Assembly: GCF_014207355.1 (NCBI RefSeq)
Contig: NZ_JACHEF010000001.1
Span: 1,421,241-1,485,240, forward strand
DNA length: 64,000 bases
Source of the DNA: Mesorhizobium sangaii
Lineage (GTDB): Bacteria > Pseudomonadota > Alphaproteobacteria > Rhizobiales > Rhizobiaceae
Direction: 5' to 3'
Part shown: positions 24,104 to 32,748 of the stretch, piece by piece
Layout of the letters: the number at the start of each line of letters is the position of its first letter
Position numbering within the stretch: position 1 is the stretch's first letter
Made by a program: the position numbers and the translations under genes
Notes under the pieces: generated by a model
Told to the model about the DNA's origin: nothing
Seen by the model: only the letters and a program-made list of their open reading frames with translations
Databases searched by the model: none

Positions 24104-24823
24104 TCACTTTTCGGAGTTCATCACATAGAGCGCACGCGAGCGCTCGAGGTGCTTGATCATCGCCTTCTCGGCACCGTCGGCATCCTTCTTCTCGATGCGG
24201 CCGATGATCTCTTCATGCTCGGTCAGCGTGAACTTCTCCTTGCCGGTCCAGATCAGCATTTCGGTGTGATATTCCTTCAGCCAGCCCAGCATCGCCTCGC
24301 TGACGGCGACATAGATCGGGTTGCCCGAGATCGCCGCGATCTGGGTATGAAACTTCATGTCGGCGGATATGAAGGCTTCGGAATCACCGCGAAAGCTGCG
24401 CTGCTCGGCAACGGTTGCGCGCAACCGCTGTACATCCTCGGCGGTGGCTTTTTCGGCTGCTTCCCGGACCATCCCTCGCTCGAAGAAGATACGCGCCGTC
24501 TTGAGATGCTCCAGCGTGTCCTTCGACGACGACAGGATGATCTTGGCTGCGCCGTCGACCTGCCTGATGATCGACTTGGCGGTCAGTTGCAGCACCTTGG
24601 CGCGCTCGCCATGCGAGATCGCCACCAGCCCCATATTGCTCAGCGCCTGCATCGCCTCGCGGATCGCCGGACGGCCGACCTGGAAGCGTTCCATCAGTTC
24701 GCGCTCCGAGGGCATGTCATCGCCCGGCATCAGTTCGCCGCTGGTGATCAGGCGCTTGAGCCGCAAGAAGACCTCGTCGGAAAGCTTGCGCCGGACAATC
24801 GGTTCGGAACGGTTCATCGTCAC
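24104..24823 (-). CDS. FadR-type GntR transcriptional regulator
   Basis: 239 residues. The N-terminal winged helix-turn-helix reads FLRLKRLITSGELMPGDDMPSERELMERF, then VGRPAIREAMQALSNMGLV (quoted in two parts). The C-terminal half is the helical FCD ligand domain. A GTG at 24823 lies six bases after AGGGAG; an ATG two codons later is the alternative. It is divergent to oiaX, with operator 3 between them, and very probably represses the cluster until an apiose-derived acid binds. Confidence 0.86.
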   Translation of the reverse strand: MTMNRSEPIVRRKLSDEVFLRLKRLITSGELMPGDDMPSERELMERFQVGRPAIREAMQALSNMGLVAISHGERAKVLQLTAKSIIRQVDGAAKIILSSSKDTLEHLKTARIFFERGMVREAAEKATAEDVQRLRATVAEQRSFRGDSEAFISADMKFHTQIAAISGNPIYVAVSEAMLGWLKEYHTEMLIWTGKEKFTLTEHEEIIGRIEKKDADGAEKAMIKHLERSRALYVMNSEK

Positions 24824-24933
24824 GAATCACTCCCTTGATCCGGCCTATCTAACACTGCCGCCACAATTCCCGGAAATTGCGGTCGGTCGACCCGACCCAA
24901 CTTCCACTCCGATATCTCTTGCAATACTTATGT

Positions 24934-24948
24934 ACTCATTATACCAGA
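24934..24948 (+). promoter_or_regulatory. Candidate GntR operator 3 (gntR/oiaX divergent promoter)
   Basis: ACTCAT-TAT-ACCAGA, the third copy of the cluster palindrome, in the 177-bp gap between the divergent regulator and oiaX. It would allow autoregulation and control of oiaX-oiaK together. Confidence 0.6.
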
Positions 24949-25000
24949 TTTCAATCATCGGTGAACCTTTTTCGAACGCCCGGGCTTGAGACGACGGACC

Positions 25001-26251
25001 ATGATCACCCTCACCTATCGCATCGAAACACCAGACAGCATCGAGGCGCTGGCGGCCAAGATCGCCAGCGACCAGTCGACCGGCACATTCGTCGCGCTGC
25101 CGGGCGAGACCGAGGAGTTGAAGGCCAGGGTGGCTGCGCGCGTCCTGGCGATCCGGCATCTGCCCGACGCCATGCAATCCTCCATTCCGGAAGCCGGCGA
25201 TGGACCGTTCAAGCGTGCCGATGTCGACATCGCATTTCCGCTCGACGCCATCGGCACAGACCTTGCGGCGCTGATGACTATCGCCATCGGCGGTACCTAT
25301 TCGATCAAAGGGCTGTCCGGCATTCGCATCGTCGACATGAAGCTGCCGGAGCAATTCCGCGGCGCGCATCCAGGCCCGAAGTTCGGCGTCGCCGGCAGCC
25401 GCCGGCTGACTGGCGTTGCAGATCGTCCGATCATCGGCACCATCGTCAAGCCGGCTCTGGGGCTGAGGCCGCACGAGACGGCTGCGATGGTGGGCGAACT
25501 GATCGAAGCCGGGGTCGATTTCATCAAGGACGACGAGAAGCTGATGAGCCCGGCCTATTCGCCGCTGGCCGAGCGGGTGAAGGCGATCATGCCTCTGATC
25601 CTCGACCACGAGCAGAAGACCGGCAAGAAGGTGATGTATGCCTTCGGCATTTCGCATGCCGACCCTGACGAGATGATGCGCAACCACGATCTGGTGGCGA
25701 AGGCCGCCGGCAATTGCGCGGTGGTCAACATCAATTCGATCGGCTTCGGCGGCATGGCGTTCCTGAGAAAACGCTCCAGCCTGGTGCTGCACGCCCACCG
25801 CAATGGCTGGGACATCCTCACCCGCCACCCCGGCCTCGGCATGGACTTCAAGGTCTGGCAGCAATTCTGGCGGCTGCTCGGCGTCGACCAGTTCCAGATC
25901 AACGGCATCGCCTCAAAATACTGGGAGCCGGATGCATCCTTCGTCGAATCATTCAAGGCGGTGACCACGCCGATCTTCTCGCCCGATGATTGCGCCCTGC
26001 CGGTGGCGGGCTCGGGCCAATGGGGTGGGCAAGCGCCGGAAACTTACCAACGAACCGGGCGCACGGTCGATCTGCTCTATCTCTGCGGTGGCGGCATCGT
26101 CAGCCACCCGGACGGGCCGGGCGCCGGCGTCCGCGCCGTCCAGCAAGCCTGGCAAGCGGCGGTAGGCGGCATTGCGCTGGCGGACTTCGCCCTGACTCAT
26201 CCCGAACTGGCACGGTCGATCGAAAAATTCGGCGATGGCAAGGCGGCCTGA
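25001..26251 (+). CDS. oiaX: RuBisCO-like protein, 3-oxo-isoapionate-4-phosphate decarboxylase
   Basis: 416 residues of RuBisCO large-subunit fold. GTIVKPALGLRP keeps the first catalytic Lys (the second, of KPK, is Ala). GVDFIKDDEKLMSP keeps the carbamylated Lys and the metal-binding Asp/Glu. Loop 6 lacks the usual Lys, as expected of a form IV RuBisCO-like protein that does not fix CO2. In the apiose pathway this enzyme turns 3-oxo-isoapionate 4-phosphate into L-erythrulose 1-phosphate and CO2. The ATG at 25001 gives the normal N-terminus (MITLTYRIETPDS); a TTG five codons earlier is less likely. The kinase follows 4 bp later. Confidence 0.88.
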   Translation: MITLTYRIETPDSIEALAAKIASDQSTGTFVALPGETEELKARVAARVLAIRHLPDAMQSSIPEAGDGPFKRADVDIAFPLDAIGTDLAALMTIAIGGTYSIKGLSGIRIVDMKLPEQFRGAHPGPKFGVAGSRRLTGVADRPIIGTIVKPALGLRPHETAAMVGELIEAGVDFIKDDEKLMSPAYSPLAERVKAIMPLILDHEQKTGKKVMYAFGISHADPDEMMRNHDLVAKAAGNCAVVNINSIGFGGMAFLRKRSSLVLHAHRNGWDILTRHPGLGMDFKVWQQFWRLLGVDQFQINGIASKYWEPDASFVESFKAVTTPIFSPDDCALPVAGSGQWGGQAPETYQRTGRTVDLLYLCGGGIVSHPDGPGAGVRAVQQAWQAAVGGIALADFALTHPELARSIEKFGDGKAA

Positions 26252-26255
26252 CCCC

Positions 26256-27590
26256 ATGCAGAACCTGCTGCTCAGCTACTATGGCGACGATCTCACCGGC
26301 TCGACCGACGTCATGGAAGCGCTCGAGCTCGGTGGCGTGCAAACGGTGCTGTTCATGCGCCAGCCGGACGAAGCCCAACTTTCGCGTTTCTCACATTGCC
26401 AGGCCATCGGATTGGCCGGCACCAGCCGCAGCGAGACGCCGCACTGGATGGACACGCATCTCAAGGACGCTTTCGCCTGGCTGAAGACGCTGAACGCCGC
26501 GATCTGCCACTACAAGATCTGCTCGACCTTCGATTCCAGCCCGATTACCGGCAGCATCGGCCGGGCCATCGAGATCGGCCGCGAGGTCTTCAGTCAGGAC
26601 AGTGTGCCCCTGCTGGTCGGCGCGCCGCAGCTCAAGCGCTACACTGCCTTTGGACACCTGTTCGCCGCCTATCGCGACCAATATTTCCGCATCGACCGCC
26701 ATCCGGTGATGAGCCGCCACCCGACGACGCCAATGGATGAATCCGACCTGCTGATCCACCTGTCGCGGCAGACCGGACTTGCCTCGGGATTGCTCGACCT
26801 GGCTACCCTGCAATCCGCGTCACGGTCGCAGGCATTCGATCGCCTCGTGGAGAATGGCGCGGCCATCGTGCTTGTCGACGTCGACAGCCGGGAGACCCAG
26901 GCACTGGCCGGCAAGGAGATCTGGCGCATCCGCAAACAAGGCGGCTCCTTTGTCGTCGGCTCGTCCGGCATCGAGTACGCGCTGCTGGCCGAATGGGCCT
27001 CGAATGACATCGTCGCCACTGGACCAGGCTTCACGCCGCCGGGCGCTGCCGACCGGATCGCCGTCGTATCGGGCAGTTGCTCGCCGACAACCGAACGACA
27101 GATCCGGCATGCCCTGGGCGACGGTTTCGACGGCATCGAGGTCGATCCTGTCGAACTGGTTTCGGAGGCTTCCGCGCAGGCGATCACGCGTGCGGCGGCA
27201 AGCGGTCGCGCCAGCCTGCAAGCCGGGCGCAGCGTCATCCTGTTCACCGCGCTTGGCCCCGCCGCCGACAGGGGCGCAGAAATCGACCGGCAGGAAGGCG
27301 CCCGCCACAAGCTCGGCCGCGGTCTCGGCGAACTGCTTCGCGCGCTGACGATCGAACAGAAACTGCGGCGCGTGGTCATCGCCGGCGGCGATACCTCGAG
27401 CCACGCGCTCGGCCAGATGGGCATCGACGCGCTGACGGTGCGGATGCCGCTGCCTGCCTCGCCAGGCTCCCCGCTATGCGTCGCCCATTCGCGCATTGCG
27501 GCGATCGACGGACTGGAGGTTGCGCTGAAGGGCGGACAGGTCGGAACCGACCGCTATTTCAGCGCGATCCGCGACGGCCTCGGTGGTTGA
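26256..27590 (+). CDS. oiaK: 3-oxo-isoapionate kinase (DUF1537 four-carbon acid sugar kinase family)
   Basis: 444 residues with the two family signatures: N-terminal LLLSYYGDDLTGSTDVMEAL and C-terminal VIAGGDTSSHALGQMG. The ATG at 26256 lies 4 bp after the oiaX stop and places the signature at the usual distance from the start. Members phosphorylate sugar acids with ATP; next to oiaX the substrate is inferred to be 3-oxo-isoapionate. The enzymes for the next steps (L-erythrulose-1-phosphate isomerase and D-erythrulose-4-phosphate isomerase) are not in the window. Confidence 0.87.
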   Translation: MQNLLLSYYGDDLTGSTDVMEALELGGVQTVLFMRQPDEAQLSRFSHCQAIGLAGTSRSETPHWMDTHLKDAFAWLKTLNAAICHYKICSTFDSSPITGSIGRAIEIGREVFSQDSVPLLVGAPQLKRYTAFGHLFAAYRDQYFRIDRHPVMSRHPTTPMDESDLLIHLSRQTGLASGLLDLATLQSASRSQAFDRLVENGAAIVLVDVDSRETQALAGKEIWRIRKQGGSFVVGSSGIEYALLAEWASNDIVATGPGFTPPGAADRIAVVSGSCSPTTERQIRHALGDGFDGIEVDPVELVSEASAQAITRAAASGRASLQAGRSVILFTALGPAADRGAEIDRQEGARHKLGRGLGELLRALTIEQKLRRVVIAGGDTSSHALGQMGIDALTVRMPLPASPGSPLCVAHSRIAAIDGLEVALKGGQVGTDRYFSAIRDGLGG

Positions 27591-27698
27591 CAGGATTGCT
27601 CCGTGGCGAACAACCTTGTCGCCAGCGGATAATCAGCGACCATGGTGGGCCCGGACGATGATGCCCATTAGGCATTGATTTTATCTGTTTTTCGTGGA

Positions 27699-28855
27699 TC
27701 AGATGGGCGGTATTCCCGTATCGTTGCGTACAGTCCCCGTGCTCACAACACTTCTGTCCCGGTTGAGCCTCAGGATCCCCGGATTGTTCACGCCCGTAAG
27801 CGCGGCAATCACCGCGGCCGTTACTTCGGAGGTGTTGGCTGCGCCACCAAGATCCGGGCTTAGATATTCTCCTCGACCGGTAACGGTTTCGATCGCAACC
27901 ATGAGACGTCGCGATGCAGCCTGCTCACCCAGATGGTCCAGCATCAAGCTCGCCGTCCAGAACGATCCAAGCGGATTGGCGACGCCCTTGCCGGCAATGT
28001 CGAAGGCCGAACCATGGATGGGTTCGAACATCGACGGGCGATTGCGCGACGGATCGATGTTCGATGTCGAGCCGATGCCGAGCGACCCGCCAAGTGCCGC
28101 AGCCAGGTCGGACAGGATGTCCGCGTGGAGGTTGGTCGCCAGAACCGTGTCGATGCTGCCAGGCTTGTTGACCATGCGCTGCGTCATCGCGTCGACCAGC
28201 ATCCAGTCGACAGTCAGACCAGGGTGGTCGCGCACCACTTCGCGCACGACTTCGTCCCAGAGCACCATGCCATGGCGCTGTGCATTGGACTTTGTCACCA
28301 CGGTCAGCAGCTTGCGGGGGCGCGACATGGCAAGGTCGCAGGCAAAGCGGGCGATCCGTTCGATGCCGGTGCGGGTAAAGACGGCGACATCCATGCCGAC
28401 CTCGATCGGCAGGCCGCGATGGGCGCGACCGCCGACGCCGGCATATTCGCCCTCGCTGTTTTCGCGGACGATTACCCAGTCTATCTGCTTGCCGAGTTCG
28501 GGGCGCAGCGGGCCGGTCAGTCCGGGCAGCAGCGGGCCGGCCTGACATTGGCGTACTGGTCGAACCCCTGGCAGATGGCCAGACGCAGGCCCCAGAGCGT
28601 GATATCGTCGGGAAGGTTCGGATCGCCGACTGAACCGAAATAAATGGCATCGAAGCCCTCGATCTGAGCAAGACCATCTTGCGGCATCATGCGGCCGTTG
28701 CGGCGATAGTAATCCGAGCCCCAGTCAAAGCGCTTGAAATCGAAGGCAAGGCCCGGCTCGACGTCTGCCAGCGTTTCCAGCACCTTGACGCCGGCCTCGA
28801 CCACCTCCGGGCCAATACCATCGCCGCCGATGACAGCGATCTTGTGCAAGGACAT
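27699..28855 (-). pseudogene. Frameshifted tartrate/isopropylmalate-type dehydrogenase
   Basis: The N-terminal part (28517-28855: MSLHKIAVIGGDGIGPEVVEAG, quoted to here only as the family opening) and the C-terminal part (27699 to about 28530: IDWVIVRENSEGEYAG, then DAMTQRMV, ATNLHADILSDLAAALGGSLG, GSAFDIAGKG) are two frames of one gene. Around 28531-28534 the sense strand reads CCCGCTGCTGCCCGG where CCCGCCTGCTGCCCGG would keep the frame, so one base is missing and TGA follows at 28517. Otherwise the NAD- and metal-binding motifs are intact. This is either a recent pseudogene or a sequencing error. The family includes TtuC-like D-malate/tartrate dehydrogenases. Its C-terminus is longer than usual. 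Confidence 0.82.
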
Positions 28856-28865
28856 TTTCAGATTC

Positions 28866-28973
28866 CTTCTCGATGGCAGCGACGATGGCGCTGGTCATTC
28901 CTTCGGTGTTGGTGGTTCCACGTATGTCGCCCGTCCGCGTTTCGGGCCGCGAGAGCGCGGCAATGGTTGATTG
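28866..28973 (-). pseudogene. Remnant of a second dehydrogenase C-terminus
   Basis: The minus strand reads STIAALSRPETRTGDIRG followed by TTNTEGMTSAIVAAIEKE. This resembles the last 35 residues of isopropylmalate/tartrate dehydrogenases (TxDLGGxAxTxExxxAIxAAL) and is comparable to SPDLGGAANTSEVTAAVIAAL near the end of the neighbouring frameshifted gene. It is in another frame, has no start, and is preceded by unrelated sequence. It is probably the leftover of a deleted tandem copy. Confidence 0.5.
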
Positions 28974-29010
28974 AGGGCTTGGAAGATAGGAACGTTACAA
29001 GCGATGCTCT

Positions 29011-29598
29011 TCAGCCAGCCGCTTGAGCCGACTTGCGCCGCGCATCACTGACCGTCAACCAGACAGCGGAGACGAGAAAGTAGAAGGCGCCGAAGGCCGC
29101 ATAGGGCGCGATATTGGTGATGTCGATCGTCGCGGTACTGCCCGCCATCTTGACGAAGAAAATGCCTGCCAGTGCCGACTGAGCGCCGCTCAGCACCATT
29201 GCCCACTGCGCGCCGGACTTCCAGCGCCTGATCGCGGTTGCGAGCTGAAAGAGGCCCGAAAGGACCGCCCAGACGCCGAAGACAGCCAGCACCGCATTCA
29301 TGCTGTTGCCGAGGGCAATGGCGACCGCCACTGTTGCGATGATGCTGATGACGAAGTTAAGCAACTGCGTCTTGTTGCGGTTCAAACCGCCGGTGCGTTG
29401 GGCGTCGATGAGGTTGGCCAGCGCATCCCAAACCGGATAGGCGACCAGCATGATGGCAGCCAGGGCCGGCATTGCTCTGGCGATCGTGAAAGCCACGACG
29501 ACCCAGGCGGCCGAAACGGCAAATCGTATGAAATAGTAGCTCTTGAGCCAGGTCTTTGGGGATTGGACCAACCTGGCTTCATTGGTTTCAGCGGGCAT
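29011..29598 (-). CDS. DUF308 (HdeD-like) membrane protein
   Basis: 195 residues with about six hydrophobic helices (FIRFAVSAAWVVVAFTIA, LLNFVISIIATVAVAIAL, AVLAVFGVWAVLSGLFQLA, YAAFGAFYFLVSAVWLTV). This fits the DUF308/HdeD group of small inner-membrane proteins. Its function in rhizobia is not established. A near-perfect palindrome 28-45 bp upstream of the start matches one in front of the TetR gene at 29962-30549, so this gene is its probable target. Confidence 0.75.
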   Translation of the reverse strand: MPAETNEARLVQSPKTWLKSYYFIRFAVSAAWVVVAFTIARAMPALAAIMLVAYPVWDALANLIDAQRTGGLNRNKTQLLNFVISIIATVAVAIALGNSMNAVLAVFGVWAVLSGLFQLATAIRRWKSGAQWAMVLSGAQSALAGIFFVKMAGSTATIDITNIAPYAAFGAFYFLVSAVWLTVSDARRKSAQAAG

Positions 29599-29625
29599 TT
29601 TGACTTCTCCTTGGTGTTTGAATGC

Positions 29626-29643
29626 CTACCTACTAGCAGGTAG
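29626..29643. promoter_or_regulatory. TetR operator, site A
   Basis: CTACCTACT-AGCAGGTAG, an 18-bp inverted repeat with 8 of 9 pairs, 28 bp upstream of the DUF308 gene. It shares CCTACCTnCTAGnAGG with site B. Confidence 0.65.
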
Positions 29644-29961
29644 ATTTGGCGACGACAACCGGTTTTATCGTCGGTCCAATCAGGCTAGGCTCGCCCAAGG
29701 CCCAGACGGCGGGAAACGTGGCGACCAGAGCTCGGCACGACCGATCAGCGAGGCGGTGGCGGAGATCGTGATCGAGACGCGTTCCATGGCCACACGTAGC
29801 CCGGGCAGCCAAGCAGCCAGGCAGCAACTTCAACGGCCGTGTTGGCCATACGAAATGGTTGACCTAGGTTTTTCAGCAGCGATGCACTGGAGGTCTCAAC
29901 GGCTCCCGTGATGTGCGAATTCGGTCGCGGCAGCTTGCCACAATGCCGCGCAAATGACTGG
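29644..29961. other. Intergenic region
   Basis: About 320 bp between the DUF308 promoter and the TetR stop. Only weak open frames occur; no gene or RNA is supported. Confidence 0.4.
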
Positions 29962-30549
29962 TCAGTGAGCCTTGGTCGATAACCGGTGCAAGGTCGGCGT
30001 CAGGATCGCGCCAAAGATGGCAGGGCTGCCATAGGCACGCGCCGACAGCATCGCGCCATGGACAGTCGCCATGAAAGTCTCAGCTTCCAGCTCGGCAGAG
30101 CCGGCGAATTTGAGAACTCCCTGTTCAGCGCCCCGCTCCATGACCTTGGTCAACCAGGACGACAGAAACCGAAAGTAAGCCCGCACCTCGACGGCAACCT
30201 CCGGCGGGAGTGCCGGGAGTTCGCTGGCAAGCAGGGCGCAAACGCAAAACGGGATGCTCGCGTCTTCAATGCATTTTGCCCAGTAGCCAGCATAGGTTTG
30301 AAGCAGTGCAAGCGGGTCAGGGAATTTACTTTCCAGATCTGCCATGCTGGCCTCGGTACGCTCGCGATGGCGCGCCACAAGCGTGCGAACAAGGTCGACT
30401 TTGCTGGGGAAATGATGGTGGATGCTCGCCTTGCGGATCCCCACCACCTCAGCGATATCAGCATAGCTGAATCCGTTGTAGCCGCCCGAAACAATGAAGT
30501 TGTGCGCGGACGAGAGGATCTGATCGGACGTCATCACAAGATTGCTCAT
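29962..30549 (-). CDS. TetR/AcrR family transcriptional regulator
   Basis: 195 residues. The N-terminal helix-turn-helix (ILSSAHNFIVSGGYNGFSYA, DIAEVVGIRKASIHHHFPSK) is canonical for the family. The C-terminal ligand/dimer domain contains ASIPFCVCALLASELPALP, with two nearby Cys. An operator-like palindrome just upstream suggests autorepression, and the same motif precedes the DUF308 gene. The ligand is unknown. Confidence 0.88.
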   Translation of the reverse strand: MSNLVMTSDQILSSAHNFIVSGGYNGFSYADIAEVVGIRKASIHHHFPSKVDLVRTLVARHRERTEASMADLESKFPDPLALLQTYAGYWAKCIEDASIPFCVCALLASELPALPPEVAVEVRAYFRFLSSWLTKVMERGAEQGVLKFAGSAELEAETFMATVHGAMLSARAYGSPAIFGAILTPTLHRLSTKAH

Positions 30550-30556
30550 GCGATAT

Positions 30557-30577
30557 ACCTACCTTCTAGTAGGATAG
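30557..30577. promoter_or_regulatory. TetR operator, site B
   Basis: CCTACCTTCTAGTAGGATAG lies about 10 bp upstream of the TetR start. The core CCTTCT-AGTAGG is palindromic in 5 of 6 positions and aligns with site A (CCTACT-AGCAGG). Confidence 0.6.
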
Positions 30578-30641
30578 TTGTCAATCGGCCTTTGCTCCTT
30601 CACCCAGGGATGCTGAATTGGATCCAGCCTTGGATTGCGCA

Positions 30642-31268
30642 TCACCCCGGGCCGTTCAGTCGCCGGGATATCCACCACGAATAAGCCACACATGCGAGTG
30701 CTGCGGTCAGCAGGATCGCCAGCACAGCAGGGCCGACGCGATCGTCCGACAAGCCGAAAAGAGGCAGCGACGCCGTGAGCAGCCCGGCCGCTGGAAAGAC
30801 GAGGCCGCCGAAACGGTGGGTTCTCGTCCAGACGCCCCGATCCGCAAGCGTCCAGGGTGTTCTGATACCGAACCATCGGTTGGGCTGCAGGAACGGCATT
30901 CGCGCACCAACGATGATCATGATCACGCCGAGGGTGATCGGCATCAGCCGAAGGCGGTTCGTCTGGAATCCAAGCGCCGAAGCAATCAGGAAGGCCTGCA
31001 GCAGGATGAGCAGCACAAGGCCGGTGAGCCACACCTGGTCCGGCGCGAGGCTTCTTGCGGGTTCGACGGGTGCCTGCCTGTTCTCGACCTGGTGTCTCGG
31101 CCACAGCTGAAGGACCATCCACAGCGCGGCGAGCAGCGCCGGCGCACCGAGCAGTGCGACCCACCGGCCCGCAAAGACGTCCGCTTCGCCCGACGCCGAC
31201 CAGTGGACCGCAACGCGTGCATCCGGCGACGTGAAGAGTGCCGCGACGATGCCGCTCAATACCATCAC
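30642..31268 (-). CDS. SdpI family membrane protein
   Basis: 208 residues with a DUF1648-like N-terminus (VAVHWSASGEADVFAGRW), several membrane helices and the SdpI signature RFGIRTPWTL-type motif (WFGIRTPWTLADRGVWTRTH). SdpI gives immunity to the SDP toxin in Bacillus; relatives are widespread and mostly uncharacterised. The start is uncertain: GTG at 31268 immediately followed by ATG, and the hydrophobic frame extends a few codons upstream. No toxin gene is recognised beside it. Confidence 0.75.
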   Translation of the reverse strand: MMVLSGIVAALFTSPDARVAVHWSASGEADVFAGRWVALLGAPALLAALWMVLQLWPRHQVENRQAPVEPARSLAPDQVWLTGLVLLILLQAFLIASALGFQTNRLRLMPITLGVIMIIVGARMPFLQPNRWFGIRTPWTLADRGVWTRTHRFGGLVFPAAGLLTASLPLFGLSDDRVGPAVLAILLTAALACVAYSWWISRRLNGPG

Positions 31269-31271
31269 AAT

Positions 31272-31632
31272 GAGCGCTATCAGCCTTCGGTGAATGAGAG
31301 ATCTCCCTGTTCGACCATTTTGCCAGTTTAGGCCGCCGGTTCGCAGCGCCGCGTCCGCTCGCGCTACCGCGAAGGAATGCTGCGCCGAATCGGCGTCAGG
31401 ATCAACGGCATGGCCAAATCACGGCTTCGCGTTCGACGTGAGGCCGATTGTAAATCCTTTGTTAACTCAAGTTAGCAATGGCTAAATAACGTACTTTTCT
31501 TGCCTGAAAACCGGCGGTAGGATAGTAATCTTTAAGTTTTCGCCACGAATTTGGAAACAATATTACGCTGGCAAACTGACGACTGTCACATTCGAGAGGC
31601 ATTGCCGACGCGCTCAACGTAGGGGGGAACCT
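31272..31632. promoter_or_regulatory. Promoter region of the radical SAM/precursor locus
   Basis: This 360-bp divergent gap becomes AT-rich from 31440. It contains the TTAGCAA-N4-TAAATAAC element, also found at 3823, and the 12-mer AATCTTTAAGTT at 31527-31538, also found upstream of the NRPS operon. AGGGGGGA precedes the first gene. Confidence 0.5.
31472..31490 (+). promoter_or_regulatory. Shared AT-rich promoter element, copy 2
   Basis: TTAGCAA-TGGC-TAAATAAC, identical to the element at 3823-3841 outside the four spacer bases. It lies about 140 bp upstream of the first precursor-like gene. Confidence 0.35.
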
Positions 31633-32151
31633 ATGGTGTCGCCGTACGCAGATTTCATCAAGAAGCTCCACAGGGACAAAGGGTTCCGGCAGGCATTCGC
31701 CGACGATCCGCGCGGCGTTCTTCGGGCGAGCGGGCTCGATCCAGACCTCCTTGACCTGCCTTCCAAGATCGATTTCGACGCGCTGGAACGGCGGATCGAC
31801 GCGCAAATTTCCACTGCTCCGCCGGATGCGGCCACACTGAAGCATGCGTCGGCACAGGAACTGTGGGACAGGTTCAATTTCATCCGCGTCAACTATGATC
31901 TTGCGTCGCCGTCGATCCCAGCGACGGGCATCATCTACGGCACGACGGCAACCACCTCGGTCATTTCCCTTGTTACGGCGCAGGGCAGCGCAGCCCGCAT
32001 GGATGTGGAGTTGGCGCGTCTCGGCCGGCTGCGCAAATTGACCCGGCTGCCAGCAAAGGCCCTCAGTTTTACGGTGAGCGGACCGGACGGGAGATCACTG
32101 CACGGCCTCGGCATCGAAGCGATCAAGGCGCTGGTCGGCCGCCTGCGCTGA
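31633..32151 (+). CDS. Precursor-like protein 1 of radical SAM locus
   Basis: 172 residues with no Cys. The N-terminus (ADFIKKLHRDKGFRQAF, then DDPRGVLRASGLDPDLLDLP) has the FxxxLxxDxxFRxxFxxDPxxVLxxxGL rhythm of Nif11/NHLP-type RiPP leader regions. A Thr/Ser/Gly/Ala-rich stretch follows at about 100-125 (ATGIIYGTTATTSVISLVTA), then a basic helix and LSFTVSGPDGRSLHGLGIEA. Precursor-like protein 2 is paralogous along its length (LSFSIVGPDGVAIEGVNADM). The likely role is substrate of the radical SAM enzymes downstream, or a carrier for one. It is not certain that it is cleaved. Confidence 0.65.
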   Translation: MVSPYADFIKKLHRDKGFRQAFADDPRGVLRASGLDPDLLDLPSKIDFDALERRIDAQISTAPPDAATLKHASAQELWDRFNFIRVNYDLASPSIPATGIIYGTTATTSVISLVTAQGSAARMDVELARLGRLRKLTRLPAKALSFTVSGPDGRSLHGLGIEAIKALVGRLR

Positions 32152-32190
32152 GCGGACGCCCGCAAGCATGCGGAGAACAAGGAGCTTGTC

Positions 32191-32736
32191 ATGGGAACCG
32201 AAGCGGCGAGTTTCATCAACCGGTTGCGCAAGGACAAGGACTTTCGCCATCGGTTTGTCCGATCGCCCAAGGACGTGTTGTCCGAAGAGGGACTGAATCC
32301 CGACGTGCTGGCGCTTCCGGACCGCATCGACGAACGGGATCTCTTGAAGAAACTCGAACACGTGTTTTCAGGGCGAGAGTGGCAAGACGAGTTCGCACGG
32401 GCCAAGCCGGAGACGTTGACGGCCGGGGAGTTGTGGGAGCGGTTCGGCGTGATCGGCTGGAAGGGTGCGGCAGCCGGGGGCGGGAAACCCGGGATCGACG
32501 TGTCGGTTGCCTCGGCGGTGGTCATCTACGGCGTCTCCGTGGTGACGTCCTTATCTACGCAAGTGGCGGCCGCCGGATCATTGGCCATGACATCGGTCGA
32601 GCAGCTGAGGTCACTGCGCGAACTGGCTCGCTTTCCAAAGGAGAAGCTCAGCTTCTCCATCGTCGGGCCGGATGGCGTTGCCATCGAGGGCGTGAACGCC
32701 GACATGCTCGCCGCCTTTCTCGCACGTGTGAAGTGA
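32191..32736 (+). CDS. Precursor-like protein 2 of radical SAM locus
   Basis: 181 residues with no Cys. The N-terminal SFINRLRKDKDFRHRFV, then SPKDVLSEEGLNPDVLALP aligns residue for residue with protein 1. The middle has a small-residue hydrophobic tract (DVSVASAVVIYGVSVVTSL). The C-terminus repeats the LSFSIVGPDG motif. AAGGAG sits seven bases before the ATG. It is separated by 12 bp from the first radical SAM gene, so an operon is certain in practice. Confidence 0.65.
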   Translation: MGTEAASFINRLRKDKDFRHRFVRSPKDVLSEEGLNPDVLALPDRIDERDLLKKLEHVFSGREWQDEFARAKPETLTAGELWERFGVIGWKGAAAGGGKPGIDVSVASAVVIYGVSVVTSLSTQVAAAGSLAMTSVEQLRSLRELARFPKEKLSFSIVGPDGVAIEGVNADMLAAFLARVK

Positions 32737-32748
32737 TGGTGCGCCGCA

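Noticed and set aside
25001..26251. Considered a true CO2-fixing RuBisCO
   Set aside because: The loop 6 Lys and the second Lys of KPK are absent and the context is apionate catabolism, so a RuBisCO-like decarboxylase fits better.
27694..28545. 283-residue plus-strand frame opposite the dehydrogenase pseudogene
   Set aside because: The minus strand carries conserved dehydrogenase motifs in this stretch; the plus frame is Arg/Ser-rich shadow.
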